DNA of 64,000 nt from Pterobdella sp. o SKG-2022 (taxonomy: Eukaryota > Annelida > Clitellata > Hirudinida > Piscicolidae): NCBI GenBank assembly GCA_964035795.1, contig OZ038321.1, forward strand, positions 25,139,781 to 25,203,780, in the 5' to 3' direction. The position numbers were made by a program, and so were the translations under genes. The notes beneath the pieces are model-generated. The model ran no database searches and was not told the DNA's origin. It saw nothing but the letters and a program-made list of their open reading frames with translations. Shown piece by piece: positions 1 through 20,684 of this stretch; within the stretch, counting starts at the first letter, position 1, and the number at the start of each line of letters is the position of its first letter.

Positions 1-269
1 TTCAAACGAATTTAGTAATATATCTTTATTTGAATGAAATTTTAGTCTTTAAACAATGATAGGTTTTTTCATAAATTGATAAAATTTGATGCACCTTTCA
101 AGACGCTATACTATAAAAAGTTGAGTAAGTCAATAAAAAGTATAATTTTATTAATTTCAAATTATTTAAATCAAAAATTTGAAAAAGCAAAATTCATAAT
201 TAATCTTTTAAACTGAACAAAGTTTATTGATACTATTTATTCAATTTGATAAAAAAAACTATAGATAAG

Positions 270-3200
270 TTAGGTATTTCTGCTACTCCTCCAGTTAGTT
301 TGTGTCCTATCGTTTGCGGGCTCAGGATTCCTGAAAAAGCATTGCAATCGATATGAACGTTTCATAAAACGAATACACATTTATATAGACAATCATACGC
401 AAAATAACAAGCAAATACAACCTCCCTATAAACTTATAATTAGGAACATTAAAGAATTATATAACAATGGAAAAAATACTGTGAAATCGCTCTAAAAATA
501 TATATTCAACAAAATTAGCAGAAATTAACCTATTTTGTCTCCAGTTGCGGTCATCCCTTCGCTCATCGGGTCTCCTATCTTCATTGCGTCTCCAAGCTCC
601 TGGTGCCTCTCTGTTCCTTAAATCCCTACGATATGTATCATCCCTTCTATCAGTTTGTTCATCCCTCCTGTAACCATCATCTCTACGTCGTTCTTCTCTT
701 TTTCCTCCATCATCCTCTTTGTTTCTGGATCTCCAACTGAATGTTTCTTTCTTGTTTCTGGGATCATCCACTTGAGGTGCTGAGCGACTCTCTATCTCCA
801 ATTCTTTTTGTCGTTTCTTAGCTTCAATCTCATCTAATTTCTTTTTCCTTTCAGCATAATCTGCTTCTCTCTTTTTGTTCCTCAACTGTGCTTCAGCTTC
901 TTTCTCTTCTTTCACTGTTATTTTTAAATAGGAAATCTATTAGAATGAAAATAAGAAGTACTTGTAGATTATTGAAAATAACAAATATCCTTCATATCTT
1001 TCCAATTATAAAACTAAGAAAAAAAAGCAAACGAACATCTTTTCATTTCCTCTTCTTGTCTCTTCAATTCTTCCTCCTCCTTTTTCGCCAACCAGGCCTG
1101 TCTACGTTCCTCCTTGCGCCTCTCCTTTCTCGCCTGTAGCAACTTCTTCTTCTCTTCCGTATACAGTGCCTCCCACTCCTTCAACTTCTCTTTGAACTCT
1201 TTGTGCCTCTCGGTCCTCAACTTAGCCATGAACAACTCTTGGTCATGCTTCATTCTCAACAACCTCTTTTTTTGAGACAACGACACTTCTCTTTCCTTGA
1301 TCAGATTGCTGATTCTCTCCTTCTCTGTCTCCTCCCAGAATTTCCTACTCTCTACCTTGTCAGCTTCATACTTTTTCAATAACAGAGGAATCTCCTCAAT
1401 GCACTTGGCTCGTTCAAAATAATCCACCTTTTTCTCTTGAGCTTTGAGTTTTTCCTCCCTTTCCTTCTTCTCCTTCTCAAGTTGTTCAATTTGCTTGGCA
1501 AGAATGTCATCCATATCCATGTTCTCAAGGTCCACCTCAGCTATGTGAGCAAGAGCTTTGGCACCAAAAGATGTGCTTCTGATTTGGTCTAATTTCTCTT
1601 TCATGTATCTGTCAACATATACACATCAATAACTAATATCCCATCAATAACTTGCAAATGAAGAATCTTGAAAGTTAAAAATAGTGATTAGATGCAGTGG
1701 TAAAAGACCTCTTTTGGATATCTTTATGTTCATCAATCCTGCGCTGTCTCTCCCTCTCTTCAGCCTCCTTCGACAACCTTGTCATCTCTGCCTCTATCTG
1801 CTTACGTCGCTGTTCATCTGCCATCTCTTGCTCCTCTCTTTCCTTGTTTATTAATTTTTCCAAAAATAATAAATAAAAAAAAATAATTTCACAAGCATGA
1901 AAGTCTTGAAAATACATACTCCAAAAAAAAAACGATAATAGTAATAAGTAAGCCAGACCAAAAGCACTCACCCTTAATTGAGCATTGGATTCCATCTCAA
2001 CCTTTCTTTCCTCAATAACTTGCCTCCTTCTGGCCATCATCTGTCGATCCTTCTTGTATGACTCCTTGTAGGCTTGTAAGATCTTGTACCTCATCATTTC
2101 TCTGCTATCCTGTATTGGCGGTGTCATAAATATCATGCATCTCTCATTTAAAAACATAATTTTTTCATCAGCTATTATTCCAAACTTAGCTGATGCAGAA
2201 ATAGACTGAAATGACATGAACATGGGCGTTGAAAAACTAGCAAATGTTCGCAAGAAATTTGAAGATGAAGATAAAAAAAATAAAAAATAGACAGAAAATT
2301 CACGAAGAAACTTATATGGGACAGTAAAACTCCCATGCAACCCAAAAATGGGCGAAAAAGTAATGACGTAAAGAAGGTAGAATGGCCCTGAAGTGTTTGA
2401 AAAACATTAAATGGAAAAAAACTACTTGCATTAGAAAAGCTATTGAAGGGTTTTTCAAAAACAGATTCAACAAAATAAAACTCAAACTAATTCTGAAACC
2501 TGTATTTCTCGTGGGGCAATGATGGCAATGACTTTATCCATGGCTTGTGCAATGTTCATGAGTTGGCTGCGGAAGCGATCTTGACATGACTCATGTGTCA
2601 GGTCGGTGTTGCTCTCCATTTCACTGCCAAACTTTATGTAATTCTCTCTGTGGTTTATCTTCACCTGTTTTGGCGATTTTAAATTGGTGAAAATCATTTT
2701 ATTATTGTGAATCCTAAAAACACGAATATCTGAATTTTTTATTTTGACGAAGCTTTTCTATATATTCTGTAACTCTAATGATAATATAGAATATATGGAA
2801 AAGCTTCGTCAAAATAAAAAAATTCAAATATTTTTGTTCATGATTTGCCATTTTATTAGATTTTTAGAGGGTCTATTGCTGGTAATAAGCTTTTGAAAAG
2901 TTTATTCTTTATCAGTAAATTTTTAAAAATATTCATATCAACTGACAGGCAAGAAAAGGTTTTTAGCGCAAGTGATGAGGATCTTCTGAACTTGATGACG
3001 ACTGAAGAAGGGGATCAACTCACAAAATCGGTCAATGGTGATGCTTGCATACAACTGAGAGATCTGTGAAATATATATTCACTACCATGTAATCAAGATA
3101 ATGGATAGGTTCTCAAGTGAACAAGAATCATCATCATCATCATCATTGTTTAGCGTCATTTATCAAATAAATGAACAGCAAGAATTTGATGCGAAAACCA

Positions 3201-6200
3201 AAACATCGTTTATAGCAATTATTTTTTGTGTTAAATATATTAAAACTCTCAACCTAAAAACAACTATCGAGGCATTTCTCAAAACACAAAACATATCATA
3301 AGATATATAGCACTACAGAGAATTATCTTAAAACAGTGATAACTAAACAGCCACACCAACCTGGATGATGAACTTGTAGGCGATGATCTCCTTCAGCATG
3401 GGTACATATTGTGCCACATCAGGGTTGTTGCTGATGGTGTCAAGCAAAGGAACACAGTCGGTGGTGAGGGTCAGTGGACAAAAGTCAACCTCCATCAGGG
3501 TGAAGAGGCTTGACAACTCTGCAGGCACCAATTGCAAGATATTGTACTTTTGCTGTTGGAGGATTTATTAATTCAATGCACTTGTTACTAAGAATAACTA
3601 CAGAATACAATACACGTTCTGGTCTCAACATATACTGTTAATATCATATCAGTAGTTTTAGCGTATCACAAAATAATCATAAATTAAAACAACAAAGCTT
3701 AGAGCACAGCACCAACCAAGTCTTTGATGAGGAGGGCTCTAGTGGGAGGGGTGTTGAGTGACAAGAGGGAGGCCAAGCGACGATGTTTGTCATTGCTGAC
3801 ATCCTCAACTTCTAGAAAGTTGTCATTTGGGTTGCGGAGCGAAGGGATGGGAACTGCCAAAGTTGCCGCCACCACACTTATGGCTAACCTGTGTGTGGTT
3901 TTATTAGCATGCATAGATGAGGTGGTATGGTATTGTGCTCATGAACATGTAGAGATAACATATTTTTTCATAGAGCAAATCAATTATAGCATATAAACAT
4001 TAGATAATGAAATAGTAGTAGAATGGAGGACAAACTTTTGCAAGTCAGCTTCAGTGATGTTTTTCTTTTGTTCCCTGTACAAGTGGTACAAGCGATGCCA
4101 TGTGCATGCATGGAAGAGCATGGAGTTGGACTTGTAAAAGATCAATGCAAGCTTTTGATAATAATTAGCAATCAGTGATGGTTTTGTTTGTTTCTTTGAT
4201 AATACTATCAGAATGTGGATGTCTTCTACAGCTTTGTAGGCTTCCTGTGAACATCAAATTTCCAACATACATTCAATTGCTCATTATTTTATAAGCCCAC
4301 AGTCAATTAAAATCCCTAATATTTTCACCAACATTGCCCAACCCTTGGTAAAGGAAAACGGGCTATAAAAAGGATTTGATTGATTGATGATTGAATATTT
4401 TCACCAAAATCAAACAACAAACAGCACAGTACTGACCTGCCACAGCTCCATCTGGATGGTACTGTCAAGCTGCACCAGTCGAGTCTCAAGATGCATTGAC
4501 TGACTTTCAGGGTTGCTGAGGTTGATGGCTCGTTGTTGGGTGGTGTTCTTTTGTATGTGCTCCAGATGGGTGCGTAACTGTTTAGTGTGTGCTTATGATT
4601 TGTAGTTGATCAAAAAATAGATTTAAATTGAGTAAGATATTATGAACTAAATAACTTTAACATAATGAAAAACAATGATTTCTCAATTTTTTAAGTTATA
4701 TTTTTCTAAAAATAATGGAACACCCACATTATCACTGAGTTTCTTGATCTCAGTCTTTCTTGAGTATTTTAAACAGAACTTGAAAGCTGCATTTTAGCAA
4801 ATTTAAAATTTAGTAAGCAACCATATAAATCATATCAAACTATAATCTTCAATAATACATCCACAAAACAAGACTTCTCCATCATTCCATTTTTAATCAA
4901 CATCCTTCCAAACATTGAACATAACTTACAAAGCAACAACACCAATTGTACCACAAAGTTGTCAATACCACCCACCCACCATTCTGTGCAACATCATGGT
5001 ACAACTTCTCAAGGGTAGAATTGTTCTTAAAGAGGTCAAGACATTGTCTGTATGACTCCCATAGAAACTTGAGCCATGGTGTCAATATCACTCGATCACT
5101 CCTGTCCTGAGAGTCCTCTCCACTCACAGCACTCATCAGAATACTAGTCAATTGGATGATATGAAATATTATTTTCATTATAATACATGCATATGATGAG
5201 ATGCATTGACAACGTTCATAAACTTTCAACACCTCTATATTCTATGAATCCATTCATACTAAAGCCAGATCTAAATATATAAACGTTACTTTTGTAACGC
5301 TAAAAACAAGAGGCAACTATTAATGATCATTGAAGCAAAGGGTCAAATGCATAATTGGCATGAAAATCCACCTCTCAGGAGTATCAGGCACATCCAAGTC
5401 ATCCACATCGACCTGCAAGTGAGACTCCTTTCTGGCTGCTTCAGTCCTCTCCTCACCCAAAGCCAGGAACCTCTTCACTGCATCCTCCAATGACTTTGTG
5501 TTCACCTTTTGTGGTTTGTGATTTCATATTTAGTAAATTTATTGAGTTTGTTAATTCTTTTGGCTAGGTTTATGAGTAAGAAATGTTACAGATAATATGT
5601 ATATTACTTATTCTAATTAAACTTGTTTTGAAATTTAGGAGAGCCTTTATGAGATCCCATCCAATCCATGCTAGCATGGAAACGAACATAAAACAATGAA
5701 GATAATAATTCAATGTTTTTAACAAGTTGAACTATTGGTAAACTTCAATTATTAACTAAATACTAAACTAAGTCAAATGTATCCTGAACTTAATTAAAAA
5801 GAAAAAAAGACTTTTAAAATCAGTAAAAGCATCATAGAAATTTCAAATTTAATCAATGAATCAATTTTTTGTTTAAATGTTTTCATGAGAAGCAATTAAA
5901 TTAAATTAATAAATCAGTCAATAAAAATATTTCCTAAAAAATGACAAAAACGAAGATTGATTATATAAATTAAGTTTGAAATATATCAAGTTGGAAAAGA
6001 TCTTATGTAATCTGAAAATTTGAATAGTTGATTTGAGTATTTTGAATAATGAAAACTTTTTTTTCAAATAGTCTTGATATATGTAGTCCTTAGAAAAACT
6101 AGGTTATAGCATCATTCATCAAAATAAGTGAATAAGCACTATTTAAGTAGATTTTAAACACATTTTCTTCACTTTAATATTTTTCTTTATTTTATTACAC

Positions 6201-8192
6201 ATTTTTATTTCATAAAAACCTTAGAATTTTTAAGAAATATCTTAAGCTTTTTCTATTCTTTTTTTTTACCCCAAGCACCCTAGTCTTGTTGGGTGCTCTT
6301 CATGTCCCCATCAAGACTGTCCAGTGGTCAAGAAGCTCAGCTGCTCTCACAGGGTGGGTCCACAGACTCTCGGGACCCAGTGTGGTATTTATTTTTGGGG
6401 CAGGTGAAAAGGTGAGGGGTGTCATCAATGTGTGTTTGGCAGAGTGGGCATGAAGGTGAGGGATGAGATTTTGTTGAGGTACGAGAGGATGGAAGGTGAT
6501 TTATTTGATCTGAGTTGGGCAAGTGTGGTGGTCTAGGGTGGTTTCTGATTTATGAATGGGTGGGGGTTGCTTGCTGAGGATTTTGTTGTGAGAAGATGAT
6601 ATGTAGTCATGTACTATTTTTGTGTGTATGGTTTTCATGTTGTTTTTTATTTGTGTGTGAGGTGGTCTGGGTGGAGGAGGGCATGTTTAGGGTGTAGTTG
6701 ATGTTGTTGTTGAATGTGGATTATTTTTTGTATCTGGGGTGGGTTTCTTGTGTGGCAAGTGGGTGTAGGGGATGAATGGGATGGGAGGCTTTTAGTGCGA
6801 GTTGTGATGCATGAAGTTTGAGATGGTTTTGGAGTGGGAGGATTTTGGTCTCTGAGTGGAGGTGTTGGGTGTTGGTGTCTAGGGTGCAGCCAGTGATTGT
6901 TTTCAAGGGTGCGCTTTGGATTTTTTGGAGTTTGTTGAGGGAGGTGGATGAGATGATGGATGACCAGATGGTGTTGGAATATTCAATAATGGGAAGGAGT
7001 AATGTTTTGTATGTGGTGATGAGTGTTTCTTTGCTTTTTCCCCAGTGTGTTGATGTGAGGTGTTTTAGGAGATTGAGTGTTTTTTTCTTTAGTGATGGTG
7101 TTGTCTGTGTGGGTGAAGTATTTTAGTTTGGTGTCAAAATTTAAGCCAAGGATGATAGGGTTGGAGGTAGTGGGGATGGGAATGTTGTTGATGTGGTTTT
7201 GGTAGGGTTGATTTGTAGGTTGTTATTGTGAGCCCATGTGTGTATTTCATTGAGGTATGGTAGGAGATTCTATTGTCTTTGTAAGCTTGAAGAGTATGTT
7301 TCAAAATTGAGTTATAATTTTAGAAATAAAAAATAAATTTTGAGCCATGAATACATAACATAAGTAACTTTTATACAGTAAAACTAATTTTTGTTATTCT
7401 AAACTTTAAAAATTTCTAAGTGTTTTGATTCAAATTGAAAAATTATTAGATTTTGGAGACAGCTAATGAATTTCAAACCATTAAAATTAGACAAATCTTA
7501 TATAATAATATGACTAAGATTACTTGCAGCAACTGGGAAAAGGCAAAAACAGATGATCAATATAAGATGTTTGAATAAAGCTCAGTAAAAAAACAAATAA
7601 AATTAATTTATAGCATAAAAATCAAAAAAAAAAGTTTCACAACATATGTTACTCTAAATTTAATAAAATACACTGAAAACATTTGAAAACAAAGAATATT
7701 TTCAAATGATTGTGAAACATAGATTGATATATGATAAGTAATAGCCACAATACCTGCATACAGATAATTTTGTACTGGTACAGCCCCTCTTTGGCTACAT
7801 GACTTTTCTTCAAATCTACACATAACTCCAAATACTTATCCATTATAGGCTCGTGGATTTTTTGCCATGTTTTGTGCTTCTTGCTTTTTATCACATCATA
7901 CAAAGCATCAAGGGCACTCTGCTTCTTACCCACATCGATGAACTCTGTCGTGGATATGTTTCAAACAGCTCATTTTAAAATCAATCATTGTATTTTTAAT
8001 GAATAAATTTTTTTTTATTTTTGAAAACTTATTTTCATTAGTTTTTAGTGAACTATAAAAGATCCCGGTAGCAGCATGTTTTGTGGTTGAATGTTAACTA
8101 AAAATGCGAATGAATGTTATTCAATTTAAAATTTTTTGTTCACCGTTCGCTCTTTTAAGGGCGTTTTCGGGTTTTTGGAAGTAATTTGGCAT
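270..8192 (-). CDS. EIF3A: Eukaryotic translation initiation factor 3 subunit A (eIF3a), 16 exons, complete
   Basis: This is the largest scaffold subunit of eIF3, which binds the 40S ribosome in the cytoplasm and recruits mRNA. Exons on the minus strand, in order: 8192-8144, 7944-7754, 5505-5372, 5143-4980, 4786-4728, 4577-4437, 4244-4036, 3888-3717, 3552-3361, 3063-2947, 2664-2500, 2109-1972, 1842-1709, 1608-1037, 914-530 and 330-270. They join in phase to 2883 nt (960 aa) ending in TAA. The start at 8192 gives [18 protein letters not shown], very close to the vertebrate N-terminus. Exons 2-11 give the helical and PCI region (for example [11 protein letters not shown] and [18 protein letters not shown]). 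Exons 12-15 give the long charged coiled coil ([24 protein letters not shown]). The C-terminus is Arg/Asp-rich but much shorter than in vertebrates (about 1380 aa), and the long run of decapeptide repeats is missing. Identification is from recalled family sequence and is very firm. Confidence 0.96.
2708..2845. mobile_element. Foldback / MITE-like inverted repeat in eIF3a intron 10
   Basis: Two arms of about 40-45 bp (about 2725-2768 and 2788-2832) are near-perfect reverse complements around a 19-bp loop. Each arm contains the motif TTTTGACGAAGCTTTTC. Weaker similarity extends outward past the arms. A diverged single arm of the same sequence, including ATCCTAAAAACACGA followed by CTTGACGAAGCT, lies at about 8657-8715. 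That makes this a dispersed family and not a chance palindrome. No coding capacity is seen. Confidence 0.6.
4333..4395 (+). mobile_element. Detached 3' end of a non-LTR element with (GATT)n tail
   Basis: This short piece in eIF3a intron 6 contains CCAACCCTTGGTAAAGG, then GGGCTATAAAAAGGATTTG and a short GATT repeat. The same sequence forms the 3' terminus of the LINE fragment at about 33650-33935, where it follows the end of the ORF directly. It is therefore either a severely 5'-truncated LINE copy or a SINE sharing that tail. Confidence 0.6.
5658..5710 (+). repeat. GCTAGCATGG-type short interspersed tail, copy in eIF3a intron 2
   Basis: The sequence CCAATCCATGCTAGCATGG is followed by an A-rich segment and degenerate GAT repeats. 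Related pieces lie near 28056, 44535 (minus), 45856, 50960 (minus) and 53823. A module of this kind, ending in (GATGAT)n, is recalled from cephalopod SINEs. That link is from memory, and no family assignment is claimed. Confidence 0.5.
6262..7262 (-). mobile_element. 5'-truncated, decayed non-LTR retrotransposon (RT C-terminal part) in eIF3a intron 2
   Basis: On the minus strand the translation gives [20 protein letters not shown] (end of the RT fingers/palm), then, after a break, [36 protein letters not shown] and [20 protein letters not shown]. It ends with a zinc-knuckle-like [17 protein letters not shown] segment near 6430. This order is typical of Jockey-like LINE ORF2 C-termini. The frame is broken near 7140 and no RT catalytic motif remains. 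The 3' end is followed on the minus strand by an A-rich tail at about 6262-6270. It is an old, inactive insertion in the same orientation as the host gene. Confidence 0.75.
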
Positions 8193-9706
8193 TTTAGAAA
8201 GTCATGAAAAGCCAAAAACAAAAATTGACATTAATGGTGACCGGAAACGTGTTTATAAATATGTAGCATAGAAAGTAAATCAAGTTTGTAAAAATATTTT
8301 CTAAACTTTTAAACAAGGTTTTTAAAAAATCATCAATACAAAATTAGAAACAATATTATATAAAATTTTTAAAAATTGTAAACTGTTGTTCTGTAATAAT
8401 TTAAAGTAATTTTCAAAATTTGATATCTACAGACACTAAGAAAAAATTATTCATTTTTCGAATATTTATCATTATACTCAACAAATTATTACTTTTTTGT
8501 TTACATAAAATTTATACCACTGTTATTTAAATAAATTTTTACTTCGAAGGCTTATAATTATAAATTATTAAGTATATTATGATTATTTAAACTTGTTTTT
8601 TTTCTTGTTAGCCTTACAAATAGAGCTTATCGTGAATAATTGGCTACAAAATTTTGAATCCTAAAAACACGACAATATTAGAATTTCTCATCTTGACGAA
8701 GCTCTCGCAATATATTATATATAATCATCCGGTAACTAATCTCAAATATAATTTACATTCATTCAAAATTTTTAAACAATCGCTTAGATTCAGAATAGTA
8801 TGAATGGATGTGGATAAGGACAAAATTTTCAATAGTTGACGAATGTTTTTGTCGGCCCGTATAGCTCAGAGGTGAAGCATTAGATTAATTATCCAAAATT
8901 ACCAGGCTTGATCCCGCCCCGGCCGACAATTAGCACCTGTTCCACAGTGAGTTTTCGTTACATTAAATTTGTAGCGAGCGCTTTGATCTACAAGGAAGAG
9001 CGTTTTATAAATACCGCATTACATAAATCTTTGATACATAACAACATAAATGAAGTCTGGTAAAAAATATATTATTCTATTAACATCATTCAACAAAAGT
9101 TTCTACGTTTTAATTTTTTTTTTATTTGTATAGGGATCACAAAACCAAACTGATTTATTTTTTTCAAAAGCTTACAAATGAACATTTCTTTGTAGATAAG
9201 AACTTTATATTTTATTTTTGTCAAAATGTATAAAAAATTAAAAACTTGTATAATTGTTTTAACCCAAATATATTTCTTTTGCTTAACAAATAAATTTTTT
9301 TTCTCAATTTTGACATTTTAAGTACAAACTTTTTAAAATTTATCAAAGAAAGATCATGGTCGAGTCTAATAATAAAATGGAAAAATAATTTGAAACAAAA
9401 TAAGATCAAAAAACGAAACAAGCCTTTAATCTTATATTGATATCATTTATTAGTATTATTATAAAATTACTGGTATTAACGTATTAATATGAAAATTTTA
9501 TAAGCTATTTATTTAGTATAATTACTAGTAGTTGTAATGGTATCTCATTACAGTTTAGTCACTCCTAATTGAAGCTATAGTTGGGCATTTGACAAGGCGT
9601 TGCCCAGCGGTACTGCTTATATTATATTTGCAGCTCAATACATAAATACCAAAATAATAAAGGTTGAATCTAAAGTTTCAAGATACAGAAAACCAGCAAG
9701 AATCGA
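8193..9706. other. Spacer between eIF3a start and the end of the SLC10-like gene
   Basis: This is AT-rich sequence with no coding exon that I can support. It contains a single foldback-family arm (about 8657-8715) and a tRNA-derived SINE (8851-9024). The interval just upstream of 8192 should hold the eIF3a promoter, but no clear core element is visible. Confidence 0.6.
8851..9024 (+). mobile_element. tRNA-derived SINE, copy 1
   Basis: The head looks like a tRNA gene: GGCCCGTATAGCTCAGAGG (A box) and, about 40 bp later, GGCTTGATCCC (B box). It is followed by a conserved non-tRNA body containing ACAATTAGCACCTGTTCCAC and GCGAGCGCTTTGATCTAC, and ends with ACCGCATTACAT. The head cannot fold as an intact tRNA, since the acceptor ends are imperfect and the anticodon stem is lost. 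It is therefore a SINE. The same element recurs at least six more times in the window. Confidence 0.8.
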
Positions 9707-17796
<8,090 letters not shown>

Positions 17797-19616
17797 TTTG
17801 AAGTGTTCGCTTATAAAGCAGTTAGTTGAAACAGAATAAAAGTCTATTTTCTATATGATTATTTTTTCTTTCTAATTTATAGGCTAATTTAGAGCACTAT
17901 GACTTTGATAAATGAAGCATCCAGAATTCATAAAATTAGCTTCATTCAAAATCTTTTATAATAACTTATATACAATCTTTTTGTTTAAATTATTTAAACA
18001 CTTTATTTTTATACCAAAATAATGGAGAATTGTTAATTTAACAGTTTAAATACATATTAAATTAATGATCAGAACCAAAACCTGTAATGGTCTTCAAAGT
18101 TACTCGCGTCTTTTAAAAGGCTTGATACTTGAGAGTTTATTGGGTATCTTGAAATTAATTTATATACACAAACTGTTAATTTTTTTGATTTTTTTCTCAT
18201 TTCAATTTATGGCATCCGTTAACAAGTGTGGTGTAAAAGGAAGATTGTAGTGAAGATGTATTTTGATTTTATCGTTCATTTATCAATCAAGTCGACGCCG
18301 CCATTGAGTTTTTCATACGTTGAAAAAACTCAAACATTTAATTTTGGATTTCAAAATTATCCCATAATTAATGTTGATTTTCAACAAAAATGAAAAAAAA
18401 ACATCTCAAATTGAATTTTAATTAGAATTATGTTTGGAAAGTTATCTTGAAATAACCACTAAATAAGATAATTAATATTATTATTTGGAACTTAAAATAA
18501 TAACAATAAAATAATAGAAAAATATAAAAAATAATTTGAAAAATCATTAAATATTGTAAAACAGCAATACTTTAAATAACCACTTTGAAGCATTCATGGA
18601 AACTAAAACACACTCAACTAAAAATTATTTGTAAAGTTAAGAATTGCTTTACTCGCAATAAAACCTTTTAATTTGAAGTATAACTAATTTTATGGCTAAT
18701 AAAACAATCAATTTTATTGCAAGGGGTTATTTATTAAACCAAAAAACTGCTTCAAAAAAAAATTACATGATAATTCATTTATTTTGCATATAAAAGCAAA
18801 AAATATAAAGTTTCAATGATACTACAAATTCCAATAATCAAGAGAGCTCATAAATATATTCTTAAACCATCCAGTAGTCAAGATTAAGTATTAATAATTA
18901 ATGTGAACTTTCATAAATTAATACTTATTTGAGTTATTTTTTCTCTTATTAATTCTTCAAAATGGAGAAAAAGATACCTCAAATGTCTCTGAATCATCTT
19001 TTTGTGATCTTGAAACTCTGGGTTAAACACCACTAAAATAAACTTCGTAGATTATTATTTTTATTATTATTATTATTATTATTTTTAAACCATTCTAGCA
19101 AATTCAAAACTCATTCAACCTCAAAAAAGAAATATTAGTATATAATTTTGGTTAGAATAACATAAGTTCTATAACTTCAATCAAAGAATAAAAATTAACG
19201 AAGTTTAATATTACTGATATTCATTATAATGTCTAGTTATTTAGCGCTAAACTGAAGTCTAAAAAATCCTAAAATATCATCAAACCAAATTCATCAAATG
19301 TCTTAAAAATTTTAAATTCACTATTTTTTTGTGATTGGAAGTACGCATAATAAAAGCTTAATAGCACTTGATATTAGATAATTTATGCGCAGTTAATTGT
19401 TGTTTTTGGAATTATGTTTCATTATTATAGATGCGTTTTAGTGTCGATTTAAACTTGTATTCATTTTTATATAATTAATGTCGTTTCTCAAAAAACATTC
19501 AATGTTTTTATCAACTTGAATTTTATATAATTTTTGCTATTAGCTACTTTGCTAAATATACGTATTTAAAAATTTTCTTCATAATTTGAAGAAATTGTAT
19601 GAAACTCGTTTTACAA

Positions 19617-19717
19617 TTCGAATCCGCGTGGGCCAACAATTAGCACCTGTTCCACAGTGTGTTTTCGCTACATTAAATTTGTAGCAAGCGCTTTGATCTA
19701 TAAGGAAAGGCGCTTTT
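19617..19717 (+). mobile_element. tRNA-derived SINE copy 2a, 5'-truncated, left half of an inverted pair
   Basis: It begins inside the B box (GAATCCGCGTGGGCC) and carries the body CAACAATTAGCACCTGTTCC and GTAGCAAGCGCTTTGATC. It ends at GGCGCTTTT, where the opposite-strand copy begins with essentially no spacer. Confidence 0.8.
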
Positions 19718-19866
19718 CATTATAGAATCAAAGCCCTTGCTACAACTTTAATGTAGCGAAAACACAATGTGGAACAGATGCTAATTGTTGGCCCACACGA
19801 GATTAAACCCGGTAATTTAAGCTACTTTGTCTAACGCTCTACCTCTGAGCTATACGGGCCGACAAC
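19718..19866 (-). mobile_element. tRNA-derived SINE copy 2b, right half of an inverted pair
   Basis: On the minus strand it has a complete tRNA-like head, GTCGGCCCGTATAGCTCAGA then GTAGAGCGTTAGAC and GGGTTTAATCTCG, followed by the usual body. Together with 2a it forms a tail-to-tail inverted repeat with arms of about 95-100 bp. Confidence 0.82.
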
Positions 19867-20501
19867 AACTCAAGGTTTTACAATGTTTTATTTATTATTT
19901 ATTGAGCTTTTAGAGCCATGTTTTCATAATTATTTGTTTTTTTTTATCATTTAGACACAGTCATCTCTGAAAAAAAAACGTTTATAGGTAAAAAGGAATA
20001 GATATCTTTATATTTATAGTTACATTAATAAAACTACCATAAGTTATTTCCTTTCGTATAAGGCTACATAGTTAATGATAATCTTGATAACAGTATCTTA
20101 GATTGCAAAGTATTAATTTATTGAAAGCTTCTAATGTAGGTTTTTGAAATTTATTTTGAAAGCTTTAAAACTGATAATTACTTTTTTCGAAACTTTCATG
20201 AGCATATATTAAGACAGACGACATAGATTTCATAAATGAGAAAGCCCTAGATATATTATGAATATTAAAACAAATAGCAAAATACAACCTCGAAGTCAAT
20301 CCTCAATAAACAGAAATAACTGCATTGAAACCTATTAACCTTGATAATATAACAGCATAAAAACTTGGGACATACCTGTCAATGGATAAAAAATTTCCAA
20401 CAGAAAAACCCTGACTCTAGTTGCTATGAAAAAACTGTAGATACTGTAGCACAAAATCAAAATTAGCCCAAAAAAACTGAGAATTTTCAACGCGTATATT
20501 C

Positions 20502-20684
20502 TCAACATATTGCTCTACAATTGTGGCAATGGTCATTGACGAAAGCAGGTGAGAGAAGCTGGACGCATTCCACCGACGTCTTTTCAGAGAGTCGTTTTTT
20601 AGCAAGAAAAAATCCCAAATGATGAACTATATTAAAAGCAAGCTGGAAAAAAATTAGCACTACAATAAAAAACAAAAGACTCAT
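20502..20684 (-). CDS. Doubtful small secreted cysteine-containing peptide (60 aa)
   Basis: This is an ATG-initiated single-exon ORF. Residues 1-17 (MSLLFFIVVLIFFQLAF) look like a signal peptide. The remainder is about 40 residues with four cysteines near the C-terminus (VECV, DHC, HNC, AIC). Such peptides occur in secretory tissues, but no family is recognised. It is short, lies in AT-rich DNA where hydrophobic ORFs arise by chance, and has no visible promoter or poly(A) support. Confidence 0.25.
   Translation of the reverse strand: MSLLFFIVVLIFFQLAFNIVHHLGFFLAKKRLSEKTSVECVQLLSPAFVNDHCHNCRAIC

Noticed and set aside
8851..8925. tRNA gene
   Set aside because: A and B boxes are present, but the acceptor stem is mismatched and no anticodon arm folds. 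The sequence continues into a body repeated elsewhere, so it is a SINE head.
18065..18250. 61-codon ORF in the SLC10 upstream spacer
   Set aside because: It is short, has no signal peptide or domain, sits in AT-rich DNA and has no splice partner.
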